64,000 bases of DNA from Clostridia bacterium (GTDB lineage Bacteria > Bacillota > Clostridia > Lachnospirales > Lachnospiraceae): contig CAJTAK010000004.1 in NCBI GenBank assembly GCA_910574255.1, positions 152,077 through 216,076 of the forward strand, in the 5' to 3' direction. This document shows, one piece after another, positions 42,982-51,926 of this stretch. Positions within the stretch are counted from its first letter, which is position 1; every line of letters begins with the position of its first letter. The position numbers and the translations under genes were made by a program. The notes under the pieces are model-generated. The model ran no database searches, was not told the DNA's origin, and saw nothing but the letters and a program-made list of their open reading frames with translations.

Positions 42982-43731
42982 ATGAAAGAACGTCATCTTA
43001 AAATATTAGATATGGTCAATGAAAAAGACAGAATCAGCGTACAGGATCTGGCTGTCAGGCTGGGGCTCTCCGTTGTTACCATTCGAAAGGATCTGGAGGA
43101 ATTGGAGTCCGAAGGGCTTCTGCGCCGCCAGCACGGATATGCCGCCAAAGCTTCCCCGGATGCCATCAATTCCCGTATGTCCTTCCGCTATCTGGAAAAA
43201 AAGAAAATTGCGCAAAAAGCCGTTTCTCTGGTGGAGCCTATGGAAACCATTATGATAGAATCCGGCTCTACCTGCGCTCTCTTTGCGGCAGAACTGGCGG
43301 CAGTCAACGATGTGACGATCATTACCAATTCCACCTATATCGCCCGCTCTTTGGGAACTGCTCCAGGAGCAAAGGTGATTCTGCTGGGCGGCGATTACGA
43401 CACCGTAGCCGAGGTCACCACCGGCCCGGTCACCGAGCTTTGCGCCCGTGAATACTATGTAGACAAAATCTTTGTGGGCATTGACGGCTACACGGAAGAA
43501 AACGGATTCACCAATATCAACCATACCCGCTGCAGTACGGTTCGTGCCCTGTCAAAGCAGGCGGACAAGGTCATTGTCCTGACTACCTCCGATAAGTTCG
43601 GGAAACGCAGCGTAGCAAAAATGTTCTCCTCCAAAGAAGTGCATACCGTAGTGACCGATTCCCAGCTTTCTCCTGAATATGCCGACATTCTGCGCTCACA
43701 AAATATACGGGTAGAGCTTACCGAGATTTAA
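42982..43731 (+). CDS. DeoR-family regulator of the glycyl radical enzyme island (inferred)
   Basis: The 249-residue protein has a DeoR HTH (DRISVQDLAVRLGLSVVTIR, KDLEELESEGLLRRQHGYA) and a DeoRC sensor domain (MIESGSTCALFAAELAAVND, ITNSTYIARSLG, LLGGDYDTVAEVTTGPV, TTSDKFGKRSVAKMF). It probably responds to a phosphorylated sugar and controls GRE-1, whose promoter carries TTTCGTT repeats, and perhaps the kinase-isomerase operon beyond. The ATG at 42982 has AAAGGA six bases upstream; an earlier in-frame ATG has no site. Confidence 0.9.
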   Translation: MKERHLKILDMVNEKDRISVQDLAVRLGLSVVTIRKDLEELESEGLLRRQHGYAAKASPDAINSRMSFRYLEKKKIAQKAVSLVEPMETIMIESGSTCALFAAELAAVNDVTIITNSTYIARSLGTAPGAKVILLGGDYDTVAEVTTGPVTELCAREYYVDKIFVGIDGYTEENGFTNINHTRCSTVRALSKQADKVIVLTTSDKFGKRSVAKMFSSKEVHTVVTDSQLSPEYADILRSQNIRVELTEI

Positions 43732-43742
43732 TTAATTCATAC

Positions 43743-43790
43743 AAAAATCTCTCTGCCAATATCATCCAAATATTGACAAAGAGATTTTTT
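43743..43790. terminator. Bidirectional terminator between the DeoR gene and the ROK kinase gene
   Basis: AAAAATCTCTCTGCCAATAT pairs with AATATTGACAAAGAGATTTT, with T runs on both strands. It ends two convergent transcripts. Confidence 0.8.
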
Positions 43791-43810
43791 GTTTCATTAT
43801 AGTTTTACTC

Positions 43811-44749
43811 TCACCGCAGAAGCTCCGCTGCTCCAATAATCCCAAAATCCTTCTTTAACTCCGCAAACCGGAATTCCACCGGCATCTTAATATGGTCGTA
43901 CCGATCAAACTCTTCTCTTACCCTGCCGAACAAGATATCTCCGAAATTGGTAAGCCCGCCTCCAAACACAAACACATTAATATTCAGCAGCTGATAGACA
44001 TTGTACACACAGACCGCCAAATGATGCGCCATATGCTCAATCTCTTCCCTTGCCAGCTCATCCCCGGCCTCATAAGCTTTCAAAAGCGCCTCGCCATTTA
44101 ATTCCTCCGCCTGGGATAAAAGGCTTTCTTTTCCCTTCAGCATACGAATTGCCAGGCGCTTCGGCAGATTTCGCCCGCTGATCTGAGACATAAAGCAACC
44201 ATAATTCCCGCAGCCGCACATGATCCCCGCATCCGGAGTATCCAGCATATGTCCGCTCTCTCCGGCCCATCCATAGCTTCCCCGAAACACGTCCCGGTTA
44301 ATAATAATGCCGCTTCCGATTCCTGTGCTGACCGCCATATATACCATGTCTTTGCAGTCCCGTCCCGCTCCCCGCCTATGCTCTGCCAAAGCCGCTACGT
44401 TACTGTCATTGTCCAGGATAACCTTTACGCCGAGTCTTTCCTCCATGTAATCTCTCATTCCGAAATCCTGAATGTTAACCATGGCGGATGTCATATGAAT
44501 ATAACCTGTCTCAAATCGGATATAAGAAGGCATGCAGATGCCAATGCCGTACACTTCTTCCAAAGAAGCATGGTTTTTCTCCAATATCTCCTTTATGGTA
44601 GCAATAACCCGATCAGAAAATGCCGGCCCGTCCGCCTCAATATCCGTAGGATGCTGGTAACGATCCAGGAGCTCCCCTGCCCGGTCGAAGAGACCGTAAG
44701 CAACCTTTGTTCCTCCTGCGTCAATTCCAAATATGTATTTTTTCTCCAT
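43811..44749 (-). CDS. ROK family sugar kinase
   Basis: The 312-residue protein has the ATP-binding DIGGT-like motif FGIDAGGTKVAYGLFD, the catalytic aspartate region VILDNDSNVAALAEHRRGAG, ROK motif VSTGIGSGIIINRDVFRGSY, and the zinc-binding ligands of GIMCGCGNYGCF. ROK members include glucokinases, fructokinases and N-acetylhexosamine kinases; specificity cannot be told from sequence. The next gene upstream is D-lyxose isomerase, so fructose or a related ketose is a possible substrate. A GAGG seven bases ahead supports the ATG at 44749 over a TTG two codons upstream. Confidence 0.92.
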   Translation of the reverse strand: MEKKYIFGIDAGGTKVAYGLFDRAGELLDRYQHPTDIEADGPAFSDRVIATIKEILEKNHASLEEVYGIGICMPSYIRFETGYIHMTSAMVNIQDFGMRDYMEERLGVKVILDNDSNVAALAEHRRGAGRDCKDMVYMAVSTGIGSGIIINRDVFRGSYGWAGESGHMLDTPDAGIMCGCGNYGCFMSQISGRNLPKRLAIRMLKGKESLLSQAEELNGEALLKAYEAGDELAREEIEHMAHHLAVCVYNVYQLLNINVFVFGGGLTNFGDILFGRVREEFDRYDHIKMPVEFRFAELKKDFGIIGAAELLR

Positions 44750-44790
44750 CTTCAATCCTCATGCCATATTATATATTTTCCCAGGATGCC

Positions 44791-45471
44791 TTACTTTCCC
44801 TCAGGGTACTCATTGCACAGCAGGCGGTATGGCGGCTCATCCTCCTCAATGGTAGGAAAGCGGCCAATGGATTCATAAAACCGGTTATCACTGTTATCGT
44901 CATTGCACATGGACACTTCTCCAATCAATGCATAACCCGTACCCGGTTCTACAGAAAAATCATGATAGGTGTAGGGATAAAGAGTCAGGGACTCTCCCGG
45001 CTTTAGAATAATCTCCGAGCCGGCCGGAACCATGTATTTGCGGCCATCCCGGAATACTGCCACATCCGTATCCGCAAGGCTTTCATTTTCTCCCACATTC
45101 CACAGATGGAACACTACATTTCCGCCGCCACGGTTGATAATATCCTCCATTTTCTTCCAATGAAAATGGTTTGGAGAAAGCTGGCCCTCACGAAGCATCA
45201 TAATTTTCTCCGCATAGGTCTTTGTATATTCAGGGTTTCCTACATTGCCGTTTCGCAGGGTTATAAGCGTCAGGCCAACCTTATCAAAATCCCCCAAGCC
45301 ATAGTCCGTTACGTCCCAGCCAAGCGCATTATCCTTTATCTCCTGATACTCTTCCCCCTTTTCTTTCCATTCATCGGGAGTAAAACCAAGGAAGGGCGGA
45401 AGGGCAAACTGATGCTTTTCAAGCAGACCCTCAAAGTCTTTAATTACAGCGTTGATTTCCGAACGTTTCAT
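44791..45471 (-). CDS. D-lyxose ketol-isomerase
   Basis: The 226-residue cupin-fold sugar isomerase matches the D-lyxose isomerase family. It interconverts D-lyxose and D-xylulose and often D-mannose and D-fructose, using a bound metal. Family stretches are LPPFLGFTPDEW, GWDVTDYGLGDFDKVGLTLI, YAEKIMMLREGQLSPNHFHW (metal ligands with His, Glu) and YPYTYHDFSVEPG. GGAGG precedes the ATG. It lies between the divergent kinase gene (45604-47376) and the ROK kinase gene on the same strand. Confidence 0.92.
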   Translation of the reverse strand: MKRSEINAVIKDFEGLLEKHQFALPPFLGFTPDEWKEKGEEYQEIKDNALGWDVTDYGLGDFDKVGLTLITLRNGNVGNPEYTKTYAEKIMMLREGQLSPNHFHWKKMEDIINRGGGNVVFHLWNVGENESLADTDVAVFRDGRKYMVPAGSEIILKPGESLTLYPYTYHDFSVEPGTGYALIGEVSMCNDDNSDNRFYESIGRFPTIEEDEPPYRLLCNEYPEGK

Positions 45472-45603
45472 ATAAACCTCCTATTCCGTTTTTATTCCAA
45501 GTTTCTCAATACCTCTTCTGTCCTCATTTATCCTGAACAATTTACAAAAATATGTTCCCGCAAATTGTCTGGAACCGTCAGAACCGGATATTGCTGTATA
45601 TTA

Positions 45604-47376
45604 TTATACCAGTCCCAGGCACCCAAAGTAAATAGCGCCTACGGCTTGAGCAAACTGTGCCACCGTATAATCCGGGTGGGCATCCAGCTGCTTCATCAAA
45701 GCAGTATTGGCAAGCCCGCCGTCCGCCGCATACTGATTCAGATCCGGCACCCGGTTCTTTGCCCCTTCGCACATAAGCCGGAAGCATGCAGGAGTCTTGA
45801 CCAGACGTCCGAATAAGGAACGCTCCTTTGCCTCCGGTTCAAGAATATAATCTGTTTCCTCCCAGGTAACTGCCAGATATTCACCCACCTGCCGGAAAAT
45901 GTCCGCACATACCGGATGCTCTGCTTCTCCCGCCTTCTTCATAAAGAATTCCAGACAGGGCTTACGCATATCCTTTGGCTCCGTAGGCACAACCAGCTTA
46001 TCATCCTTCCATACAAACAGCCCCAGATCCAAAGCCTCCTGATAAACTGCCGGTTCCTGTTCGGGCAGATATTTTGCAGCCAGACGGAACACTCCCGACT
46101 GACAGGTATACTTTTGCAGTGTACCGGCCAGACCTGTATTAAAGTTATTGATGCTTCTCACATCATTGGCATCATACTTTTTTTGTTCAAAGCTGCCCAA
46201 ATCAATGATAAAGTTATAAACCTCTAAAGGAATCTCCGGAATCGAACCATCGGGAAGCACCCATCCGGTCCCCAGCTCCGTACCCAGGGTATGGGCGAAA
46301 AATCCGTTGGAGACATCCTCTCCTGCCACAGCCTGCTCCACAGCCGCCGTAAACGCTGCCATGGGTCCGTCATTGGTGTTCATAACCGCTCCGTCCTCGG
46401 TTACATATTTTTTCAACTCATCACACAGTACGGAAATTTTGGCAAACTGCTCTTCATAATCCAGGCTCTTGTTCTCTCTCATTCCACGAGTCTTAAATGT
46501 CTCTCCGCCTACGATCAGATTTTGAATCACCACATCGGGAAAGCTCAGACCAATGGCGTCAAAATTCCGAAGCGCTTCTCCGGCTTCCCGCTCCATTGCT
46601 TCAATTCCCTGCTCCATTGCTTCAAAGGATGCGTCTTTATCAAGAGCTGCCATGTCAATCCCGGCTTCTTTTCCCTCCCCATACAGGCTTGCGGCTCCAC
46701 GCATCAGACGTGTGATCATCATTACCGGATCAAGAAGCTGCTCCGCTCTCTCAAAAGCCGCCGGGAACCAGTCAAATTCCTTATAAACAGCCAAATTACC
46801 GTTGACACCGGCCGCCAGCTTAATGTCCGTTCCCCCTATGTCGATTCCCAGAATCATTTTATCCTCTGCAGCCTTTGGCAGAGCCGCAAAGATCGGTTCG
46901 CCTTTTTCACTCTTCGTCTTTTCCTGAACAGCTCTTTCTTCTGATATATCCTTTTGCTCAAATCCAAATCGGTATTTGCCCTTTAAAAGAACGGCAAGCA
47001 CTCTCTCATTCACGTTCAGACTCTTCCCATAGCCGGAACGCTCAGCTTTCCCAAGACCTGTCTGAAATACCTCATCCAGCCCATCTGCCAGCTTCTTCGT
47101 CTTCTCATCTTTCAATTCCAAATAAATCTCAATCTTTACCGCTCCCAGAGAGGAAAGAATATTATAGATCATAGCATGGACATAGGAAGCTATAAATGCT
47201 TCTTCCTCTAAAGATGTTGTTGTTGGAAGCTGAAGAGGAAAGCTCCGTACACTTCCGTCATAGAGAGCCACATGTAAATGAAAAGGCCGTGTCCCACTCT
47301 TCTGAAACGCATTTCGTACATCTGTTATGTAAACAGGGCGATCCTCCTTTGCCTGTTTCAAAAAATTCTCCAGCAT
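45604..47376 (-). CDS. Divergent ROK/ASKHA-type kinase with unknown N-terminal domain
   Basis: This 590-residue protein has two parts. Residues 1-165 form an alpha/beta domain that I do not recognise (SGTRPFHLHVALYDGSVRSF). From about 172 it has an ASKHA fold: phosphate-1 loop GIDIGGTDIKLAAG, an aspartate region NTNDGPMAAFTAAVEQA, and phosphate-2-like LGTELGTGWVLPDGSIPE. It is much longer than the usual ROK kinase (about 300) and lacks the CGC zinc motif. It lies between the D-lyxose isomerase and the activase (3 bases from the latter), so a kinase acting in this pathway is a fair inference. AAGGAG precedes the ATG. Confidence 0.75.
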   Translation of the reverse strand: MLENFLKQAKEDRPVYITDVRNAFQKSGTRPFHLHVALYDGSVRSFPLQLPTTTSLEEEAFIASYVHAMIYNILSSLGAVKIEIYLELKDEKTKKLADGLDEVFQTGLGKAERSGYGKSLNVNERVLAVLLKGKYRFGFEQKDISEERAVQEKTKSEKGEPIFAALPKAAEDKMILGIDIGGTDIKLAAGVNGNLAVYKEFDWFPAAFERAEQLLDPVMMITRLMRGAASLYGEGKEAGIDMAALDKDASFEAMEQGIEAMEREAGEALRNFDAIGLSFPDVVIQNLIVGGETFKTRGMRENKSLDYEEQFAKISVLCDELKKYVTEDGAVMNTNDGPMAAFTAAVEQAVAGEDVSNGFFAHTLGTELGTGWVLPDGSIPEIPLEVYNFIIDLGSFEQKKYDANDVRSINNFNTGLAGTLQKYTCQSGVFRLAAKYLPEQEPAVYQEALDLGLFVWKDDKLVVPTEPKDMRKPCLEFFMKKAGEAEHPVCADIFRQVGEYLAVTWEETDYILEPEAKERSLFGRLVKTPACFRLMCEGAKNRVPDLNQYAADGGLANTALMKQLDAHPDYTVAQFAQAVGAIYFGCLGLV

Positions 47377-47379
47377 TTG

Positions 47380-48273
47380 TTACTCCTTTATAATGTACAA
47401 GATACCCTCTTCCTTAAGTATCCCATAGAAGCGTTCCATTTCTTCCTCAGAAAATGCCTTTCCTTCCACCGGATACTTCTTTTCCATGGCCGCATATTTG
47501 CTGCGGCAAAGAGGATTAAAGTTCAACAGTTCATATTTTCCCTTCTCGTCAATACTCTTTATATAGCGAGCAATGCTGCGGATATTTTCTTCCGTAGCAG
47601 TATAGCCCGGAATCAGCGGCGTCCGGACAAGCACCTTTGCTCCCTGATCCACCAGAAACTCATAATTTTCCAGGATTCTCCTGTTATCCGCCCCTAAAAT
47701 CTCTCTGTGCAAAGCCGGGTCCAGGTACTTAATATCTATAAGAAATTGATTTGTCACCGGCAGCATGGCCTGGATTGCCGCTTTTGGCGCAAGCAGGCAG
47801 GTTTCAATGGCCGTATCCGCTCCCTGTTCCCTGCACAGTCTTAAAATCTCGGCAGCAAATTCCCATTGCATCAGCACCTCGCCGCCCGAAAGAGTGACGC
47901 CGCCGTCCTCCCCAAAAAAGACGGAATCACGAAGCAGCATTTCCGCCGCTTCCCTGGCAGTAACCTCAGCTCCCATTCGCTGCAGAGCCGAACCGGGACA
48001 GACATCCTCACAGGTTCCGCAAAGGGTGCATTTGCTGTGTTCTACATGAATACGTTCCTTAAGAGTCAATGCCTGACCGGGACAGGCCGCCACACAAGTT
48101 CCGCAGCTTAAGCAGTCATTAGGGCTGTACCAGAGGGCCGGATGAGAATCCATTCCCTCCGGATTCTGGCACCAGGGACAGTGCAGAGGGCAGCCTTTCA
48201 AAAACAAAGTACTGCGCAGCCCGCCGCCGTCATGGACGGCGAACCGCTTTAAATCAAATATTATCCCTTTCAT
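47380..48273 (-). CDS. Glycyl radical enzyme activating protein with two ferredoxin-like clusters
   Basis: The 297-residue activase has the radical-SAM motif KGCPLHCPWCQNPE (CxxxCxxC), followed by an insert with two 4Fe-4S sites, CLSCGTCVAACPG and CTLCGTCEDVCPG, and then GGVTLSGGEVLMQW. This long form is typical for activases of glycerol-dehydratase-like, choline TMA-lyase and hydroxyproline-dehydratase enzymes. Its ATG overlaps the GRE-2 stop by 4 bp, so the two are translationally coupled and the pairing is firm. Confidence 0.95.
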   Translation of the reverse strand: MKGIIFDLKRFAVHDGGGLRSTLFLKGCPLHCPWCQNPEGMDSHPALWYSPNDCLSCGTCVAACPGQALTLKERIHVEHSKCTLCGTCEDVCPGSALQRMGAEVTAREAAEMLLRDSVFFGEDGGVTLSGGEVLMQWEFAAEILRLCREQGADTAIETCLLAPKAAIQAMLPVTNQFLIDIKYLDPALHREILGADNRRILENYEFLVDQGAKVLVRTPLIPGYTATEENIRSIARYIKSIDEKGKYELLNFNPLCRSKYAAMEKKYPVEGKAFSEEEMERFYGILKEEGILYIIKE

Positions 48274-50627
48274 ACAGCTTCATAGGTCGTGCGTGCAATG
48301 ATCTCTTCCTGCAGATCCGGAGCAAGCTCCGTGAAATATGCGGTGTAGCCGGCCACACGCACCGTAAGGCTGCGGTATTCCTCCGGTTTTTTCTGCGCTG
48401 CCCGAAGATCCTTCTCATTCAGTACATTAAACTGAATATGGCTGATTCCCAAGCGGCAGACTGCCCGAAGCAATTCCGTAAATTTATAGATTCCCGTATC
48501 TGTTTTAAAGAACTGAGGCAGAAACTTCATGTTCAGCAGCGTTCCATTGCTTGCCTTGCTAAACGGAAGTTTCGCCACGGACTGAAGGAGTGCCGTAGGC
48601 CCCTGGCTGTCCCGGCCATACATAGCCGATACCCCTCCGTCCGCCAGCGGATCCTTTGCATAACGTCCGTCCGCAGATGCGCCCACATTCTGTCCCATGG
48701 GTACATGAGCCGACACCGTATACAAACCCATCTGGTAGATGCCGCCACGGCCATTGCGGTATTTCTTCAATCCATCCGCAAAATAATTCACCCATTTAAC
48801 ACCGAGCTGATCTACCCAGTCTACATCATTTCCATACTTGGGCGCCTTATTAAGAAGCATAGCCCGAATCAGGGGCGCATCCTCATAATTGGTCTTTAGA
48901 GCATGGAGCAATTCTTCACGTTTCAGCTTCTTCTTTTCATATACCAGGCTCTTAATTGCTGCCAGAGAATCGGCTACGTTCGCTACCTGAATTGCCTGAA
49001 CTCCCGCAAAGTTATAGTGAGCGCCTCCCTGTGTCACGTCCTGCCCTTTGGCCAGGCAGTCATCAATCACAGAGGAAAGGAAAGGCGTGGGGAGAAGCTT
49101 CTCATGCATCTTCTCTACCTCACTGACACATTCCACCATTCTGTCCGAAAAATAATCTATCTGCTTTGCAAAGGCTGCCTCCAGCTCCTCGAATGTCTCA
49201 TAAGTGGTCAAATCCCCCAGATCAAGCCCTGTCTTTTCTCCTGTGAGCATATCAACGCCATGGTTCAGGGTCAGTTCCAGGGCTTTCAGCAGATTAAACA
49301 TTGCCGCATCGCTCCATGCCAGGGCGTTGCCGTGGGTTGTCAGCTCCACACATCCTACAATGGCATAATTCATGGCATCCTCATGACTCACTCCATGGGA
49401 TTCAAGGGCCGGAACAACAGCTTCATCATTAAACACCTGAGGCATGCCGCTTCCAAGTCCAATCACACGGCTGGCCGCCTCCAGAAGCTCCCGGGGTGAA
49501 TCCTTATAAATCCGCAGAGATAAATTGGGCTGAGGCAGTAAAAGATGAGACTGCGCCTGCAAAAAGAGATAGCTCAATTCATTTGACGCATCACTGCCAT
49601 CCTCATTCTGCCCTCCAATGGCTACATTAAAGCCAATGGGGAATCCGGCAAAATACTTTGCGCTGTTGGAATTGCGAAGATACACCAGTTGATTAAACTT
49701 TAGCCACAGACATTCTGTCAGTTCCAGCGCATCTTCCAATGTCATGCCCTGTCTCCGGCTATTCTCATAATAAGGATACAGGTATTGGTCCATACGTCCC
49801 GGCGAGAAAGAAGAAGCATTTCCCTCCATCTGTAAAATCACATACAGGAACCAAGTGGCCTGAACCGCCTCCTGATAGGTCTCTGCCGGAGCTGCGGCCA
49901 GCTTGCGGCAAACTGCTGCTACCTCCAAGAGATTTTCTTTTTTCGTTTCCTGATACTTTTTCTCTGCCAGAGCTGCGTACCGCTCCATAAAGGCGCTGGC
50001 GCCTTCCATGCTTATGATTACGCTTTGGTAAAAGTCCTTCTGCTTTTCATCTGCTGCCTGATTAAGATGCGCTTTTGCTTCCTCTCGGATACCGGCAGGA
50101 CCAAGCTTCAGCCATTTCTTAGTATTGGGGCAGATATGTCCCTGAGAGTGATCCTTCTGGTTGACCTTGACTACCTTTGCGATGGCATCTACCTGGGGAC
50201 CCACTGCCGCTCTGACCTGATCCTCCAGAGAGCGCCCCTTCCAATAGGGCATAATATCTCTTCGAAAGGCTTCAATATCCTCCTTGCGCACCTGGAACTT
50301 ATCTTGGGATCTGGTAGGCAGAGTCTCGAACTCCCGATCCACCCAGGACGCCCCTGTCTCCGGAAATACGACGCCTCCCCGGACACCTGATGTGCGGTTT
50401 CCTACAATCCTCTCTTCCGGCTCAATCCGAATCTCGATTCTCAAAAGGGCTGCTTTCAAAGCCTTTGCCCTTTGAATACAGCGAGGTTCCCCTTCTGTCT
50501 CCTGATAGCTTTCCGTAACAATACGTGCCTGCTCAATGCTGGCAAATCTGGGTTCCTCCAGCATCTCTTCCTTCAATCTGGCAATGCGCTCCGAGCAGGT
50601 CAATTTAGAAATCTGTTCTATCTGCAT
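48270..50627 (-). CDS. Glycyl radical enzyme, hydroxyproline-dehydratase-like, GRE-2
   Basis: The 785-residue enzyme has the active-site cysteine in YAIVGCVELTTHGNALAWSD (Cys426) and the radical glycine in RVAGYTAYF (Gly760). Size, the GCVELTT context and a KDHSQGHICPN segment resemble trans-4-hydroxy-L-proline dehydratase (HypD), but no pyrroline-5-carboxylate reductase gene is nearby. The neighbours are a sugar importer, a kinase and an isomerase, so another substrate is plausible. GGAGGGG precedes the ATG. The gap to the upstream oxidoreductase gene holds tandem structured repeats. Confidence 0.9.
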   Translation of the reverse strand: MQIEQISKLTCSERIARLKEEMLEEPRFASIEQARIVTESYQETEGEPRCIQRAKALKAALLRIEIRIEPEERIVGNRTSGVRGGVVFPETGASWVDREFETLPTRSQDKFQVRKEDIEAFRRDIMPYWKGRSLEDQVRAAVGPQVDAIAKVVKVNQKDHSQGHICPNTKKWLKLGPAGIREEAKAHLNQAADEKQKDFYQSVIISMEGASAFMERYAALAEKKYQETKKENLLEVAAVCRKLAAAPAETYQEAVQATWFLYVILQMEGNASSFSPGRMDQYLYPYYENSRRQGMTLEDALELTECLWLKFNQLVYLRNSNSAKYFAGFPIGFNVAIGGQNEDGSDASNELSYLFLQAQSHLLLPQPNLSLRIYKDSPRELLEAASRVIGLGSGMPQVFNDEAVVPALESHGVSHEDAMNYAIVGCVELTTHGNALAWSDAAMFNLLKALELTLNHGVDMLTGEKTGLDLGDLTTYETFEELEAAFAKQIDYFSDRMVECVSEVEKMHEKLLPTPFLSSVIDDCLAKGQDVTQGGAHYNFAGVQAIQVANVADSLAAIKSLVYEKKKLKREELLHALKTNYEDAPLIRAMLLNKAPKYGNDVDWVDQLGVKWVNYFADGLKKYRNGRGGIYQMGLYTVSAHVPMGQNVGASADGRYAKDPLADGGVSAMYGRDSQGPTALLQSVAKLPFSKASNGTLLNMKFLPQFFKTDTGIYKFTELLRAVCRLGISHIQFNVLNEKDLRAAQKKPEEYRSLTVRVAGYTAYFTELAPDLQEEIIARTTYEAV

Positions 50628-50644
50628 TGTATCCCCTCCATTTT

Positions 50645-50859
50645 AAGTTCCGCATCCTCTTGTACAGTACCCTCTATACAGAAGTATTTCCAGCCACAGA
50701 TGCATGTGTCCGTAAATCCTTCTGGCACCGTACAAGATGATGCTGTTTGTTTTATAAGTTCCGCATCCTCTTGTACAGTACCCTCTATATAGAAGTATTT
50801 CCAGCCACAGATGCATGTGTCCGTAAATCCTTCTGGCACTGTACAAGATGATGCTGTTT
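50645..50859. repeat. Two tandem copies of the dispersed structured repeat (111-bp period)
   Basis: Copies at 50645-50748 and 50756-50859 differ at only two of about 104 positions. In each, a 20-bp stem forms (50652-50671 with 50724-50743; 50763-50782 with 50835-50854; 17 of 20 paired) plus AGAAG/CTTCT, enclosing the core CCAGCCACAGATGCATGTGT that is shared with the copy at 28 kb. Open frames across it repeat the same peptide and are not genes. The rest of the gap (50860-50955) shows nothing else. Confidence 0.85.
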
Positions 50860-50955
50860 TCTATGTATATAATGTAGCATAAATGCACTCTCTGTCACAC
50901 TCACATAAACATCCAATAAGTGTACAATTATGAACCTTTTTTGCGTATAACATAA

Positions 50956-51025
50956 GGCTGCCGCATTTAAGAAAACTCGCCGCATTAACATCCTATACGG
51001 TGCGGTTTCTGCTTAAGCGGCAGCC
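50956..51025 (-). terminator. 70-base hairpin after the shikimate-dehydrogenase-like gene
   Basis: GGCTGCCGC (50956-50964) pairs with GCGGCAGCC (51017-51025); TTTAAG/CTTAAG extends the stem and CCGCA/TGCGG is nested inside. No long U tract follows on the minus strand (CTTATGTT), so it may be a partial terminator or processing site dividing the transporter genes from GRE-2. Confidence 0.5.
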
Positions 51026-51039
51026 CCAAATCCTTTCTC

Positions 51040-51903
51040 TTATGCCAGAGCCTCTTCCAAGGCCTTGTACATAACATCCTTATCCGGTTTTTTGCCTGTC
51101 CACATCTCAATGTTCAAAGCTGCCTGATTGATTAGCATGCCAGCGCCCGTAGCACAGGGAATTCCTCTGCAGCGCAGCTCTTTGATCAGTGCGGTCTCCG
51201 TAGGATTCGGAATCACATCCTGCACGAACATATCGGAAGTGATAGAATCCAGATTGATGTTCGGCATAACCTCCACATCGGGGTACAGCCCAACTGACGT
51301 AGCATTTACCACAATATCCGTTCCTTCCGGAATGGAAAAAGGTCCGTCCCAGTCAATATAACGGCACTCCGTCTTTGTATTTTCCTGTAAAATCGCCATG
51401 AGAGCATCTCCCAGCGGCCGATCCTGTGCACGGTTTACAATTGTAATATCCGCCGCACCAGCCAGGCCCATCTCCACGCAGATTGCACGTGCCGCACCGC
51501 CTGCGCCGAACACAACCGCCTTTTTCCCCTTTACGTCCACACCATTGGATTCCAGAGACATCATAAAACCTTTTCCGTCCGTATTCTCCCCAAACAAATG
51601 TCCGTCATTGTTGACAATCATATTCACGGCGCCGATCAGCTTTGCGCTCTCGGAGATTTCATCCAGATAATCCATTACGGCAATCTTGTGGGGAATCGTA
51701 CAGTTGATTCCACGCATCTTAAACGCCTTCAATCCCTTGATGGCATCCTCCAGCTTATCCTTATCAACATCCAGCGTCAGGAAATGCCAACGCTCCAGTC
51801 CCATAGCCTCAAATGCGGCGTCCTGAATCACTACGCCCGGATTTTCCGCTACCGGCTGTCCAAATACACCTACCAGGTGATCCAAATAATTCTGCTCTTT
51901 CAT
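51040..51903 (-). CDS. Shikimate/quinate dehydrogenase-like oxidoreductase with altered substrate site
   Basis: The 287-residue protein has the AroE fold: catalytic Lys in NCTIPHKIAVMDYLD (about residue 69), GAVNMIVNNDG with the conserved Asn, GENTDGKGF with the catalytic Asp, the nucleotide loop VFGAGGAARAI and a C-terminal GAGMLINQAALN. However, the N-terminal loop that normally holds two substrate-carboxylate-binding serines (S-x-S after G-x-P-V) reads GQPVAENPGVVIQ, without serine. It may act on another cyclic or sugar-like alcohol. It lies directly downstream of the importer genes and upstream of GRE-2. Confidence 0.88.
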   Translation of the reverse strand: MKEQNYLDHLVGVFGQPVAENPGVVIQDAAFEAMGLERWHFLTLDVDKDKLEDAIKGLKAFKMRGINCTIPHKIAVMDYLDEISESAKLIGAVNMIVNNDGHLFGENTDGKGFMMSLESNGVDVKGKKAVVFGAGGAARAICVEMGLAGAADITIVNRAQDRPLGDALMAILQENTKTECRYIDWDGPFSIPEGTDIVVNATSVGLYPDVEVMPNINLDSITSDMFVQDVIPNPTETALIKELRCRGIPCATGAGMLINQAALNIEMWTGKKPDKDVMYKALEEALA

Positions 51904-51926
51904 AAGACATATCCCTTTCTTTTATA

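Noticed and set aside
50645..50859. Possible CRISPR array
   Set aside because: There are only two units, the repeat is about 104 bp with an 8-bp gap, and no cas genes are near. The unit forms its own long hairpin.
50618..50991. Several short frames with repeated peptides (such as DTCICGWKYF)
   Set aside because: They are translations of the tandem structured repeat in different frames, without ribosome binding sites. The repeat itself explains them.
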